A stretch of DNA of 64,000 bases from Methylobacterium aerolatum (GTDB lineage: Bacteria; Pseudomonadota; Alphaproteobacteria; Rhizobiales; Beijerinckiaceae). A model generated the notes under the pieces. It did not search any database. It was not told the origin of the DNA and saw only the letters and a list, made by a program, of their open reading frames with translations. The stretch is taken from the NCBI RefSeq assembly GCF_022179085.1, contig NZ_BPQE01000017.1:1-64000 (forward strand), read 5' to 3'. Positions 29,230 through 37,199 of the stretch are shown one piece after another (positions within the stretch are counted from its first letter, which is position 1; each line of letters opens with the position of its first letter). A program made the position numbers and the translations under genes.

Positions 29230-29676
29230 TCAGCGCCTCGGCAGGGCGCGGGCGAGGCGCACGCGCAGCGCCACACCCGGCTCGCGCAGGGAGAAGGCCG
29301 CCTCGCGGAAGTCCGGGCGGCTGCGGCGCCCGGGCTCGCCCGAGAAACCGTAGGGCTCCAGGGGGAGGCCAAGGGGCGTGCGGTCGAGCTGGCCGCTCCG
29401 GTTGGTGTCCTGGAACGCCGCCACCGCGTAGACGCCGGGCGGCACGTTCTGGAAGACGACGCGGGCCTCGCCCCCCTGGGGCTGGACCTTGTCCCCCTCG
29501 TTGCAGGCGGAGCCGCTCAGGCCTCCCTGACAGAGGGCGACGAGGATGGGCCCGCCGCCGGGCTCGGCCCCGTCCACCTCGACCTCGACCGTCGCCGCCC
29601 GGGATGCGGTCGCCCAGCCCACGGCCGGGAGGATCGCCAGCAGCGCGGCGGCGCCGAGATGCGCCGGGCCCCTCAA
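29230..29676 (-). CDS. DUF2141 exported protein
   Basis: About 148 residues with an N-terminal signal peptide (HLGAAALLAILPAVGWATASRA-A) and the DUF2141 beta-sandwich pattern: ILVALCQ, VVFQNVPPGVYAVAAFQDTNRSGQLDRTPLGLPLEPYGFSG. No ATG fits; a TTG at 29676 overlaps the CrtN stop (TTGA) and starts immediately before the signal sequence. DUF2141 proteins have no known activity but recur near carotenoid genes. Its place between crtN and the ABC ATPase, with an overlap on one side and a five-base gap on the other, ties it to the cluster; a periplasmic carrier or placement role is inference. Confidence 0.78.
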   Translation of the reverse strand: MRGPAHLGAAALLAILPAVGWATASRAATVEVEVDGAEPGGGPILVALCQGGLSGSACNEGDKVQPQGGEARVVFQNVPPGVYAVAAFQDTNRSGQLDRTPLGLPLEPYGFSGEPGRRSRPDFREAAFSLREPGVALRVRLARALPRR

Positions 29677-31262
29677 GACACCTCGCCCGGCGCGGCCAGG
29701 GGGGCTGTCTCCGGCAGGCCGGCATTCTCCGCCGCGCGGGCGCCGGCCAGTTCCTCGATCAGCAGCTTCGCGGAGATCCGCGCGCCCTCGTAGATCACCG
29801 GCAGGCCCGAGCCAGGATGCGTGCCGCCGCCGACGAGATAGAGGCCCGGTCCGAAGCGGTTGTGCGGCCGGAACCACAGCATTTGCCGCAACTCGTGCGA
29901 GAGGTTGAAGGTCGCCCCCTCGTGGACGGCGAAGTCGCTCTCCCACTCGGTGGGGTCGATGATCCGCTCGTAACGGATGCGGTCCTCGATGTCGTGCAGG
30001 CCGAGGAGCTTCAGCCGGTCCAGGGCGAGCTTGCGGTAGGAGGCGCGGATCGACGGCCAGTCGATCCCGGCCTTCAGGTTCGGCACCGGCACGAGCACGT
30101 AGAGGGCGGTGTGGCCGGGGGGCGCCATGCCACCGTCGGTATAGCCCGCGTGCTGGACGTAGAGGGAGGGCTGCATCGGCAGCGTCCCCTCGGTGATCTC
30201 GCGGATGTTCTTCTCGTACTGCTCCGAGAGCAGGATGGTGTGGTGCGACAGGCTCTCGGGCACGGTGCCCTCGATGCCGAGGTAGAGCATGAAGGTCGAG
30301 CAGGAGAGCCGGGCGTCGGCGATCTTGGCGTCCTTCCAGCGGGGGCGGCGCTCCTCCGGCACCAGGGCCTTGGCTACCTTGGCGAAATCGCCGTTGATGA
30401 CCACCGCGTCGGCCCGGAAGGTCTCGCCGTCCACCACCACGCCGTTGGCGCGGCTGCCGTCGAAGGTCACGCGCTCCACGTCGGCGCCGAGGCGGACATC
30501 GACGCCCATGCGCCGGGCGAGGCCGGCCATCGCCTCCGAGATCGCGCCGCAGCCGCCGATCGGGTGGTAGACCCCGTGCTCGTATTCGAGGAACGAGAGG
30601 ATCGTGAACAGGCTCGGGCAGCGGAAGGGGCTCATCCCGAGGTATTTGGTCTGGAAGGAGAAGGCGAGGCGCACCCGCGGGTCGCTGAAGTGGCGCCTGA
30701 GGTCGCGGTCGACACTGCGGCCGGGGTGCAGGTAGGGCAGGGCCGCCAGCATCGCCGGGCTTGCCATGCTGAGGAAGCGGTGGAACGGCTGCTCCAGCAC
30801 CGGCTTGAAGAACTGGAGCTTCGTCCGGTTCTCCGAGAAGAACTTCTTGACGTTCTTCGCGTCGTCGGGGGCCAGCTTGGCGATCTCGGCCTCCAGCCGG
30901 TCGAGGTCGCCGGTGGCGCGGATCTCCCCGGAGACACCGCCGTTGCCCTCGAAGACGAGGTGGTACTGCGGATCGAGCCGCTCCAGCGTCACGTGGTCTT
31001 CGAGGCGCTCGCCGCAGCTCGTGAAGATGTCCGCGAGGATCTGGGGATAAAGGAAGAAGGTCGGGCCGATGTCGAACTTGTAGCCGCCCGGCGCCTCCAC
31101 CGTCTTGGTGCGCCCGCCGACTTGGCTGTCCTTCTCGAACACGGTGACGTGGATACCCGCCCGGGCCAGCAGGAGCGCGGTGGCCAGTCCACCCGGCCCG
31201 GCGCCGACCACGGCCACCCGATGCCCGGAGAGAGCCCTCAACCCGTCACGCGCCTGCAGCAA
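29673..31262 (-). CDS. CrtI/CrtN-family carotenoid desaturase (diapophytoene/squalene desaturase-like)
   Basis: FAD-dependent desaturase of 529 residues, first gene of the carotenoid cluster. Motifs: VAVVGAGPGGLATALLLA (GAGPGG 20-25), YKFDIGPTFFLYPQIL, EYEHGVYHPIGGCGAISEAMAGLA, and the C-terminal FAD block GLYLVGGGTHPGSGLPVIYEGARIS. These are close to bacterial CrtI/CrtN desaturases. No C30 or C40 synthase gene is in the window, so the precursor (squalene, diapophytoene or phytoene) comes from elsewhere. A 7-bp dyad lies 17 bases before its ATG. Confidence 0.88.
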   Translation of the reverse strand: MLQARDGLRALSGHRVAVVGAGPGGLATALLLARAGIHVTVFEKDSQVGGRTKTVEAPGGYKFDIGPTFFLYPQILADIFTSCGERLEDHVTLERLDPQYHLVFEGNGGVSGEIRATGDLDRLEAEIAKLAPDDAKNVKKFFSENRTKLQFFKPVLEQPFHRFLSMASPAMLAALPYLHPGRSVDRDLRRHFSDPRVRLAFSFQTKYLGMSPFRCPSLFTILSFLEYEHGVYHPIGGCGAISEAMAGLARRMGVDVRLGADVERVTFDGSRANGVVVDGETFRADAVVINGDFAKVAKALVPEERRPRWKDAKIADARLSCSTFMLYLGIEGTVPESLSHHTILLSEQYEKNIREITEGTLPMQPSLYVQHAGYTDGGMAPPGHTALYVLVPVPNLKAGIDWPSIRASYRKLALDRLKLLGLHDIEDRIRYERIIDPTEWESDFAVHEGATFNLSHELRQMLWFRPHNRFGPGLYLVGGGTHPGSGLPVIYEGARISAKLLIEELAGARAAENAGLPETAPLAAPGEVS

Positions 31263-31278
31263 CTCACTCGTCTCCCAA

Positions 31279-31294
31279 CCTCACGACCGTGAGG
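31279..31294. promoter_or_regulatory. perfect dyad upstream of the crtN-like gene
   Basis: CCTCACG-AC-CGTGAGG is a perfect 7-2-7 inverted repeat located 17-32 bases before the start codon of the first carotenoid gene, within the likely leader or promoter. It could be an operator for a regulator of the cluster or a small leader hairpin covering the ribosome binding region. The rest of the 259-base gap 31263-31521 shows only GC-rich sequence. Confidence 0.45.
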
Positions 31295-31521
31295 CCAAGC
31301 TAAACTCGCATGTTTCGTCTTCAATTGCAGCCCATTGTCGCGCGCAGGAATGCGGATGAATTTTCGAGGTTCCGTCGAAGGGCTCTGCCGTCCCCGCAAG
31401 GCCCCTTCGCCCTCGGCGCACGGGCGAGGGGAGGCGGCGGGCCGGATCCCCGCCGGGGAGGGGGCCGGCGGGAATCGCCTCGGCCCGGCGCGGGGCGAGG
31501 CGTGCCTTTCGCGCGGGACGG

Positions 31522-32346
31522 TTACCGTTCCGTATTGAACCCTCGGAGCCGTCCCTGCGCCCGGGCGACGGCGTGGAGGGCGATTCCCGCCGCCGTGGCG
31601 ACGTTGAGCGAATCAAAGTCCCCCGCCATCGGGATGCGCAGGCTGCGCGCCCGGCCGAGCAGTGCGGCCTCCAGGCCGGGACCCTCCGTGCCGAGCAGCA
31701 GCAGGGCGCGGGCCGGGAGCGGCGCCGCGCCGAGTTCCTCTCCGGCGCCGGGGCTCAGCGCCAGGGCGTCGAGGCGCAGGCGATCGGCGAGGGCGAGCCA
31801 GTCGGCGCCCGCCTGGAGCCGGGCGAAGGGCGTGATCAGCGCGGCCCCGGCGGAGACCCGGATCGCCTTGCGGTAGAGCGGATCGCAACTCGCCGCGTCG
31901 AGCAGCACTGCGTCCGCGCCGAAGGCCGCCGCGTTGCGGAAGGCCGCGCCGACGTTGTCGTGGTTGGTGAGCCCGGCGAGCCCCAGGACCAGGGCCGGGC
32001 CTTCGGGCGGCACCAGCGCCTCGGGCGCGGGCGCCTCCCCGCGCAGGCCGATGGCCAGCACGCCCCGGTGGATCGGGAAGCCCGTCACCGCGCTCATCAC
32101 CGGCTTGTCGGCGAGGTAGACCGGCGCCGGGCAGTCGTCGGCCTCGCGGGCGAGGCCCGGCAAGCGCTCGGGGGCGAGGAGAACCGATTCGGCCCGGAAG
32201 CGCGAGCGCGGCCCCAGCAGCAGCCGAAGGGTCACCTCGCCCTCCACCACGAACCGCCCCGCGCGCCCCACGAGGTCGCGCTCGCGCATCCGGGCGTAGG
32301 GGTCGAGGCGCGGGTCGGCCGGATCGGTGAGGGTCTCAGGCCTCAC
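31522..32346 (-). CDS. TrmH/SpoU family RNA 2'-O-methyltransferase
   Basis: SAM-dependent RNA ribose methyltransferase with a trefoil-knot fold, 274 residues. SpoU motifs: LTNHDNVGAAFRNAAAFG (motif 1), LLLGTEGPGLE (motif 2) and IPMAGDFDSLNVATAAGI (motif 3). An N-terminal RNA-binding-like domain with RFVVEGEVTLRLLL is present. The start is a GTG at 32346, overlapping the end of the MaoC gene by 11 bases, so the two are likely co-expressed. The target (tRNA or rRNA) cannot be told. Confidence 0.9.
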   Translation of the reverse strand: MRPETLTDPADPRLDPYARMRERDLVGRAGRFVVEGEVTLRLLLGPRSRFRAESVLLAPERLPGLAREADDCPAPVYLADKPVMSAVTGFPIHRGVLAIGLRGEAPAPEALVPPEGPALVLGLAGLTNHDNVGAAFRNAAAFGADAVLLDAASCDPLYRKAIRVSAGAALITPFARLQAGADWLALADRLRLDALALSPGAGEELGAAPLPARALLLLGTEGPGLEAALLGRARSLRIPMAGDFDSLNVATAAGIALHAVARAQGRLRGFNTER

Positions 32347-32824
32347 TGGGGGGAATGCGGCTCCGCTCCATCCGCACGGCCAGCGGGTCGGCCTCGGCGC
32401 GGTTGGGCACCTTCACCCAGGCTTCGCCGTCGAGGACGCTCTCGCCCGCCACGGAGCAGAGGCAGGCGAGCCGGGCGCGGCGGCGCTCGGGCATCAATTC
32501 GGCCACCGTCACCGTGACGTCCACCGTGTCGCCGATGCGCACGGGCGCGCGGAAATTCAGGGTCTGCGAGATGTAGACGGCGCCCGGCCCCGGCAGGCGG
32601 GTGCCCAGCACCGCCGAGATCAGCCCGGCGGTGTAGAGGCCGTGGGCGATGCGGGTGCCGAACGGGGTCCGCGCGGCGAAGTGCTCGGAGAGATGGATCG
32701 GGTTGCGGTCGCCGGTGATCTCGGCGAAGCCCACCACGTCGGAGGAGGCGATGGTCTTCGTGAGGGTCTCCGACAGACCGACTTCCAAGTCCTCGAAATA
32801 CAGGACGCGCAGTTCCGGCAGCAT
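32336..32824 (-). CDS. MaoC-family (R)-specific enoyl-CoA hydratase
   Basis: Hot-dog fold hydratase of 162 residues. The hydratase-2 signature GDRNPIHLSEHFA contains Asp39 and His44 with the same D-x4-H spacing as the PhaJ enzyme of Aeromonas; AHGLYTAGLISAVLG follows. It hydrates trans-2-enoyl-CoA to (R)-3-hydroxyacyl-CoA and could feed polyhydroxyalkanoate, fitting the PHA synthase at the end of the window, or act in the ethylmalonyl-CoA pathway. The ATG at 32824 starts the conserved region. Confidence 0.85.
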   Translation of the reverse strand: MLPELRVLYFEDLEVGLSETLTKTIASSDVVGFAEITGDRNPIHLSEHFAARTPFGTRIAHGLYTAGLISAVLGTRLPGPGAVYISQTLNFRAPVRIGDTVDVTVTVAELMPERRRARLACLCSVAGESVLDGEAWVKVPNRAEADPLAVRMERSRIPPSEA

Positions 32825-33069
32825 GGCTCGACGAAGCCTCCGTGGGCGGCCGATCGTGCTGTCGGCCTCTGACCACGGGCGTGGCACAGGCGCGCGCCCG
32901 AATCCACCCGGACCAAGGCGCAACTTTCTTGAGGCGCCTCGCGACTTTTTCTGACGCGTGCCGCCTCGACAGGGCGGCCGCGCCGGGACAAGAGGCGGTC
33001 TGCCGCCGAACCGCCGTCCCGGCGGGCGGTGCCACGACGGCTCGGACGAGACGACCGGAGCGAGATGCC

Positions 33070-33648
33070 GTGACCGCCGCCCTGCGCCCGGTGGTCGCCC
33101 GCGTGGCGGCCCTCAACTTCGCGTGCTTCTTCCTTGAGATCGCCGTCGCCCTGGCGATCGGCTCCGTGGCCCTCGTCATGGACAGCCTCGACTTCTTGGA
33201 GGACGCGGCGATCAACCTCCTGATCGTCGCCGGGCTCGGTTGGAGCGCCCGCAACCGGGCGCGGCTCGGCACCGGGATGGCCGTCCTCCTCGTCCTGCCC
33301 GCGCTCGCCGGCGCGGTTGCGGCCTACGAGAAGTTTTCGGATTTCACGCCCCCGGCCGCCCTGCCCCTGGTGCTGACCGGGCTCGCCGCCTTCGCGGTCA
33401 ACCTCGCCTGCGCGACGATGCTCGCCCGGCACCGTACCGGCTCGGGCAGCCTGACCCGCGCGGCCTATCTCTCCGCGCGCAACGACACGGTGGCCAACCT
33501 CGCGGTGGTGGCGGCGGGGCTCACCACCATCGCGGTGCCCTCGCCCTGGCCCGACCTCGTGGCGGCGGCGCTGATCGCGGTCATCAACGCCGATTCGGCC
33601 CTCGACATCCTCCGCGCCGCCGCCGCCGAGCGGCGCGCCGCCGGGTGA
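33070..33648 (+). CDS. cation diffusion facilitator-like membrane protein
   Basis: About 192 residues with five to six hydrophobic segments. The metal-site patterns of the CDF family are visible: MDSLDFLEDAAINLL and, later, YLSARNDTVANLAVVAAG, where the Asp pairs would bind metal in helices 2 and 5. The C-terminal cytoplasmic domain of full-length CDF transporters is absent, as in the short membrane-only subgroup. The start is a GTG at 33070 after a GGAGCGAG ribosome binding site. The metallophosphoesterase gene starts nine bases after its stop. Confidence 0.75.
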   Translation: MTAALRPVVARVAALNFACFFLEIAVALAIGSVALVMDSLDFLEDAAINLLIVAGLGWSARNRARLGTGMAVLLVLPALAGAVAAYEKFSDFTPPAALPLVLTGLAAFAVNLACATMLARHRTGSGSLTRAAYLSARNDTVANLAVVAAGLTTIAVPSPWPDLVAAALIAVINADSALDILRAAAAERRAAG

Positions 33649-33656
33649 GGCACCTC

Positions 33657-34499
33657 ATGCGCATCTTCCCGCTCTCCGACCTGCATCTCGAGCGCCGACG
33701 CCTCGACCTCATCCCCCTGCCGGAGGGAGAGTTCGACGTCCTCGCCTGCGCGGGCGACCTCCACGAGGGGCATCCCGAGCGCGGCCTCGCCGCCCTGCTC
33801 CACCTCGCGCAGGGGAAGCCGGTGGTGCTGGTGCCGGGAAACCACGAGCGCTACGCGCCGACGGGCGACCCGCGCACGGCGCCCCAGCTCCTGGCGGTGC
33901 TGGCGGCCGAGGTGGAGCGCCTGAACGGGCTCGGCGCCACGATCCATTTGTTGCAAGAGAGCGCGAGCGTGGTGCTCGGCGGCGTCCGCTTCCTCGGCGC
34001 GACCCTGTGGAGCGACTGGACGCTGGCTTCCCGCTGGCTCCGCGAGGACACGCCCGGCCGCCCGTCCGATCCCATCGCCTTTGCCGCCGCGCGGATGACC
34101 GATCCGGTCACGGGCTCGCGGGAATATCTCGGGGCGATCCGCAAGGAAGACGGCAGCCCCTGGCAGCCCGCCGACGCGATGGCGGCCTTCCTCGCGGAGC
34201 GGGACCGCCTGCTCGCCGCCCTCGCCGTCCCCCATGCGGGGCCGACGGTCGTCCTCACGCACCACCCGGCGAGCCCGCTCGCCGCCGACCGGTTCCGCGA
34301 GGCCCCCGGCGTGCCGTGGTGGGTCCCGGCCTTCTACGCGACCACGCTCCTCGACGACCTGCCCGACGCGGCCCGGCCGGACCTCTGGATCTCCGGCCAT
34401 TTCCACGCCGGGCACGACCTGCGGATCGGCCGCTGCCGCTGGGTGGCGAACCCGGTGGAAGGCGCAACCTACCGGGCGGATGCCGCCGTGGCGGTGTGA
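33657..34499 (+). CDS. calcineurin-like metallophosphoesterase
   Basis: About 280 residues, cytoplasmic. All five metal blocks are present: SDLHLE (Asp8, His10), CAGDLHEG (Asp34), GNHER (Asn62, His63), THHPA near 202, and SGHFHAGHD near 245. The ATG at 33657 lies nine bases after the stop of the cation transporter gene, so they are probably co-transcribed. The substrate (nucleotide, phosphoprotein or other ester) is unknown. Confidence 0.88.
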   Translation: MRIFPLSDLHLERRRLDLIPLPEGEFDVLACAGDLHEGHPERGLAALLHLAQGKPVVLVPGNHERYAPTGDPRTAPQLLAVLAAEVERLNGLGATIHLLQESASVVLGGVRFLGATLWSDWTLASRWLREDTPGRPSDPIAFAAARMTDPVTGSREYLGAIRKEDGSPWQPADAMAAFLAERDRLLAALAVPHAGPTVVLTHHPASPLAADRFREAPGVPWWVPAFYATTLLDDLPDAARPDLWISGHFHAGHDLRIGRCRWVANPVEGATYRADAAVAV

Positions 34500-34546
34500 G
34501 GGGTTCTTCGCATCGACAGGCGGGCCAAGCCGGCCGTGTTCACCTC

Positions 34547-34642
34547 CGTCATTGCGAGCGGAGCGAAGCAATCCAGGGACGCGCCTCCTCTGGACGCCGG
34601 CCCTCCGCCCCTGGATTGCTTCGCTGTCGCTCGCAATGACGG
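34547..34642. repeat. dispersed palindromic repeat
   Basis: Well-conserved copy: CGTCATTGCGAGCGGAGCGA...CCAGGG and CCCTGGATTGCTTCGCTGTC...CAATGACG. It fills the convergent gap between the metallophosphoesterase and the TM2 gene and could end transcription from both sides. Confidence 0.88.
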
Positions 34643-34651
34643 CAAGGGATC

Positions 34652-34975
34652 TCAGAACCGGAGCGCGGGACCCGTGCCTGTGAGGATCGCGGAGGTGGTG
34701 GGGGCGACCTGGCGGGCGAATCGCTGGCGGAGTTCCGCCTGCTTCGCGCGCACCATGCGGGGGATCAGGAACAGGTCGATCACCAGCCAGATGAGGCCGA
34801 CAACCAGCATGTTCAGCACGAGCTGGCAGATCGCGCTGCCGATTCGCCCGAGGTAGAACCGGTGAGCGGAGACGAACCCGAGGAAGAACCACAGCAGATA
34901 CGCCGCCACGACGCTCGGGCCCTCGTTGGTGACCCGCTGCTCGATCAGGATCTGCTGCTCGACCGTGGAACTCAT
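34652..34975 (-). CDS. TM2 domain membrane protein
   Basis: Small protein of 107 residues with two membrane helices (about 24-40 and 50-70) around the TM2 pattern AAYLLWFFLGFVSAHRFYLGRIGSAICQLVL. The polar C-terminus (RMVRAKQAELRQRFARQ) is cytoplasmic. The ATG at 34975 is preferred over one five codons earlier. The function of bacterial TM2 proteins is unknown. Confidence 0.85.
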   Translation of the reverse strand: MSSTVEQQILIEQRVTNEGPSVVAAYLLWFFLGFVSAHRFYLGRIGSAICQLVLNMLVVGLIWLVIDLFLIPRMVRAKQAELRQRFARQVAPTTSAILTGTGPALRF

Positions 34976-35072
34976 CGCCGCCTTCCCCATGGGAACGGCC
35001 GAGATTGGTACGCGCGGCCGGCGATGACAAGGCGCCGCCGCCCCGGATGGCGGGACGGCGGCGGAAACGCTC

Positions 35073-36518
35073 TCAGCGATGCACGAGCACGTTGCGGAAC
35101 TGCCAAGCGTCGCTTGTGTCGATATCCTCCGGGAACAGGCCCGGACGGTCGGTGAGGGGGGTCCAGTCGGTGTACACCCCGACCACCGGGCCGAGATACG
35201 GCGTCTGCACTTCCAGGCAGCGGCGGAAGTCGATCTCGTCGGCCTCCACGATGCCGGCCTCCGGGTTCTCGATGGCCCAGACCATCCCGGCGAGCACGGC
35301 CGAGGTCACCTGAAGGCCGGTGGCGTTCTGGTAGGGGGCGATGCGGCGGGTTTCCTCGATGGAGAGCTGCGAGCCGTACCAGTAGGCGTTCTTGGCGTGG
35401 CCGTAGACCAGCACGCCGAGTTCGTCGATGCCGTCGACGATCTCGTTCTCGTCGAGGATGTGGTGCTTCTCCTGCACCTTGCCGGCGTTGCCCCACATCT
35501 CGTGGAGGGAGAGCACGGCGTCGTCGGCCGGGTGGTAGGCGTAATGGCAGGTCGGGCGGAACACCGCCTTGTCGCCCTCGCGGACCGTGTAGTAGTCGGC
35601 GATCGAGATCGCCTCGTTGTGGGTCACGAGGAAGCCGAACTGCGCGCCGACGGTGGGCACCCAGGTGCGGACGCGGGTGTCGGCGCCGGGCTGGAGCAGG
35701 TAGATCGCGCAGCGCGAGCCCTTCTCTTGCTCGCGGGCGTTCTCCGGCTTCCACGTCTCGTTGGTGCCCCAGCCGAGTTCGGCGGGCTGGTTACCCTCGG
35801 AGACGAAGCCCTCGACCGACCAGGTGTTGACGAAGACGCCGCGCGGCTTCGGATTCTTGGCCCGCTGCGTGTCGCGCTCGGCGATGTGCACGCCCTTCAC
35901 GCCGAGGGTGTGCATCAGGGCCGCCCACTCCTCGCGGCTCTTCGGCTCGGGCGTGGTGATGCCCGTGTCCTTGGCGATGTTGAGGAGCGCCTGCTTCACG
36001 AACCACGAGACCATGCCCGGGTTGGCGCCGCAGCAGGACACGGCGGTGGGGCCGCCCGGCTTCTGCGCGCGGGCGTCGAGGATGTCCTGGCGGAGCGCGT
36101 AGTTGGTGCGGTCGCCCTGGCTGCGGGTCTTGTCGAAGTAGAAGCCCGGCCACGGCTCGGCGACGGTGTCGACGTAGAGGGCGCCGAGTTCCCGGCACAG
36201 CTCCATGATGGCGCGCGAGGAGGTGTCCACCGACAGGTTCACGCAGAAGCCCTGGCCGCCGCCCTCGGTGAGCAGGGGCGTGAGGACATCGCGATAATTC
36301 TCGGGCGTCAGCGCCACGGTCTCGAAGCGCAGGCCGTGCTTTTCGGCCAGCGCCTTGTGGGTGTCGACGGGGTCGATCACCGTGAAGCGGGCCTTGTCGT
36401 AGTCGAAATGGCGCTCGATCAGCGGGAGCGTCCCGCGCCCGATCGACCCGAAGCCGATCATCACGATGGGGCCGCTGATGCGGCCGTGGTTCGGCCAGCG
36501 CGTGGGCGCGTCGGTCAT
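35073..36518 (-). CDS. hss: homospermidine synthase
   Basis: NAD-dependent enzyme that makes sym-homospermidine from two putrescines (or spermidine plus putrescine), 481 residues, cytoplasmic. The Rossmann loop IGFGSIGRG is at 21-29; CVNLSVDTSS, YVDTVAEPWPGFY, SCCGANPGMVSWFVKQAL and the C-terminal YQNATGLQVTSAVLAGMVWAIENP follow, as in the Blastochloris enzyme. Length is typical. Homospermidine is the main polyamine of many Rhizobiales. The gene is a single unit. Confidence 0.95.
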   Translation of the reverse strand: MTDAPTRWPNHGRISGPIVMIGFGSIGRGTLPLIERHFDYDKARFTVIDPVDTHKALAEKHGLRFETVALTPENYRDVLTPLLTEGGGQGFCVNLSVDTSSRAIMELCRELGALYVDTVAEPWPGFYFDKTRSQGDRTNYALRQDILDARAQKPGGPTAVSCCGANPGMVSWFVKQALLNIAKDTGITTPEPKSREEWAALMHTLGVKGVHIAERDTQRAKNPKPRGVFVNTWSVEGFVSEGNQPAELGWGTNETWKPENAREQEKGSRCAIYLLQPGADTRVRTWVPTVGAQFGFLVTHNEAISIADYYTVREGDKAVFRPTCHYAYHPADDAVLSLHEMWGNAGKVQEKHHILDENEIVDGIDELGVLVYGHAKNAYWYGSQLSIEETRRIAPYQNATGLQVTSAVLAGMVWAIENPEAGIVEADEIDFRRCLEVQTPYLGPVVGVYTDWTPLTDRPGLFPEDIDTSDAWQFRNVLVHR

Positions 36519-36902
36519 GCTGCTATCCTCGGTCTGACGGGCGCCAGGGGCGCCGCGATGGGGCACGGGGCGGCGGTAGGCCGCTCGCGTGACAGTTCCG
36601 CGACGGACAACAGGCCGGGGCGCCCCTGCGGAAGACCCCTCGCGGGAATTCCGGCAAGGGCCCAGCCGGGTTCCATCGCGCAGGCCCGCTCCATGGCGTC
36701 TCGTTTCCGAAGGGTCAACTGCCGGGCGGAGACTCCACCCGGTCACCGGCGCGTTAACGCCACGGCCGGTAGCCATGCGTCCGCTGCATGATCAGGCCGC
36801 CGCGATCGCCGTTGGAGGTGAAATGCGGATGGCTCATATTGCGATGCAGCAGGCATCACAACCGCCGCGGAAACGTCCGAGCCTATCGACACCGGAGTCG
36901 TC
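36519..36902. other. 384-base gap; no supported gene
   Basis: Between the divergent hss and the small ORF at 36903 there is GC-rich sequence with scattered short frames but no coding pattern, no dyad of note and no copy of the dispersed repeats. It must contain the hss promoter. Confidence 0.5.
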
Positions 36903-37079
36903 ATGCTCGCTCTCATCGCCACCCAGACCCCGACCCCCGCCGAGGAAGCGGCCGACCGCGACCCCGGGTTTCTCACCCTCGCGATCTCCCTGATTCGGGC
37001 CGCGCGCCACCACCTGAACTATGCATTCGCGTGCCATTGCGACCTGATGGCGAAGGCCGGCGGTCCCGAGCCGCTCTGA
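36903..37079 (+). CDS. possible 58-residue protein of unknown function
   Basis: A short frame beginning MLALIATQTPTPAEEAADRD with a GGAG ribosome binding site five bases before the ATG. The middle part (FLTLAISLIRAARHHLNYAF) could be an amphipathic helix, and two cysteine/histidine residues (CHCD) follow. No family was recognised. The good ribosome binding site is the main support; codon use is not decisive at this size. Confidence 0.4.
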   Translation: MLALIATQTPTPAEEAADRDPGFLTLAISLIRAARHHLNYAFACHCDLMAKAGGPEPL

Positions 37080-37199
37080 GGCCGCGCCGGGCGTCCATCG
37101 CCCGGGAGCGCACGAGGTTTTGCGGCGCCGCGCGATTGCACCCGGTCCGGCCAAGCGCTAGGCGGCGCACTCGATCCGTTCGTCCGAGGACCCGAGCCC

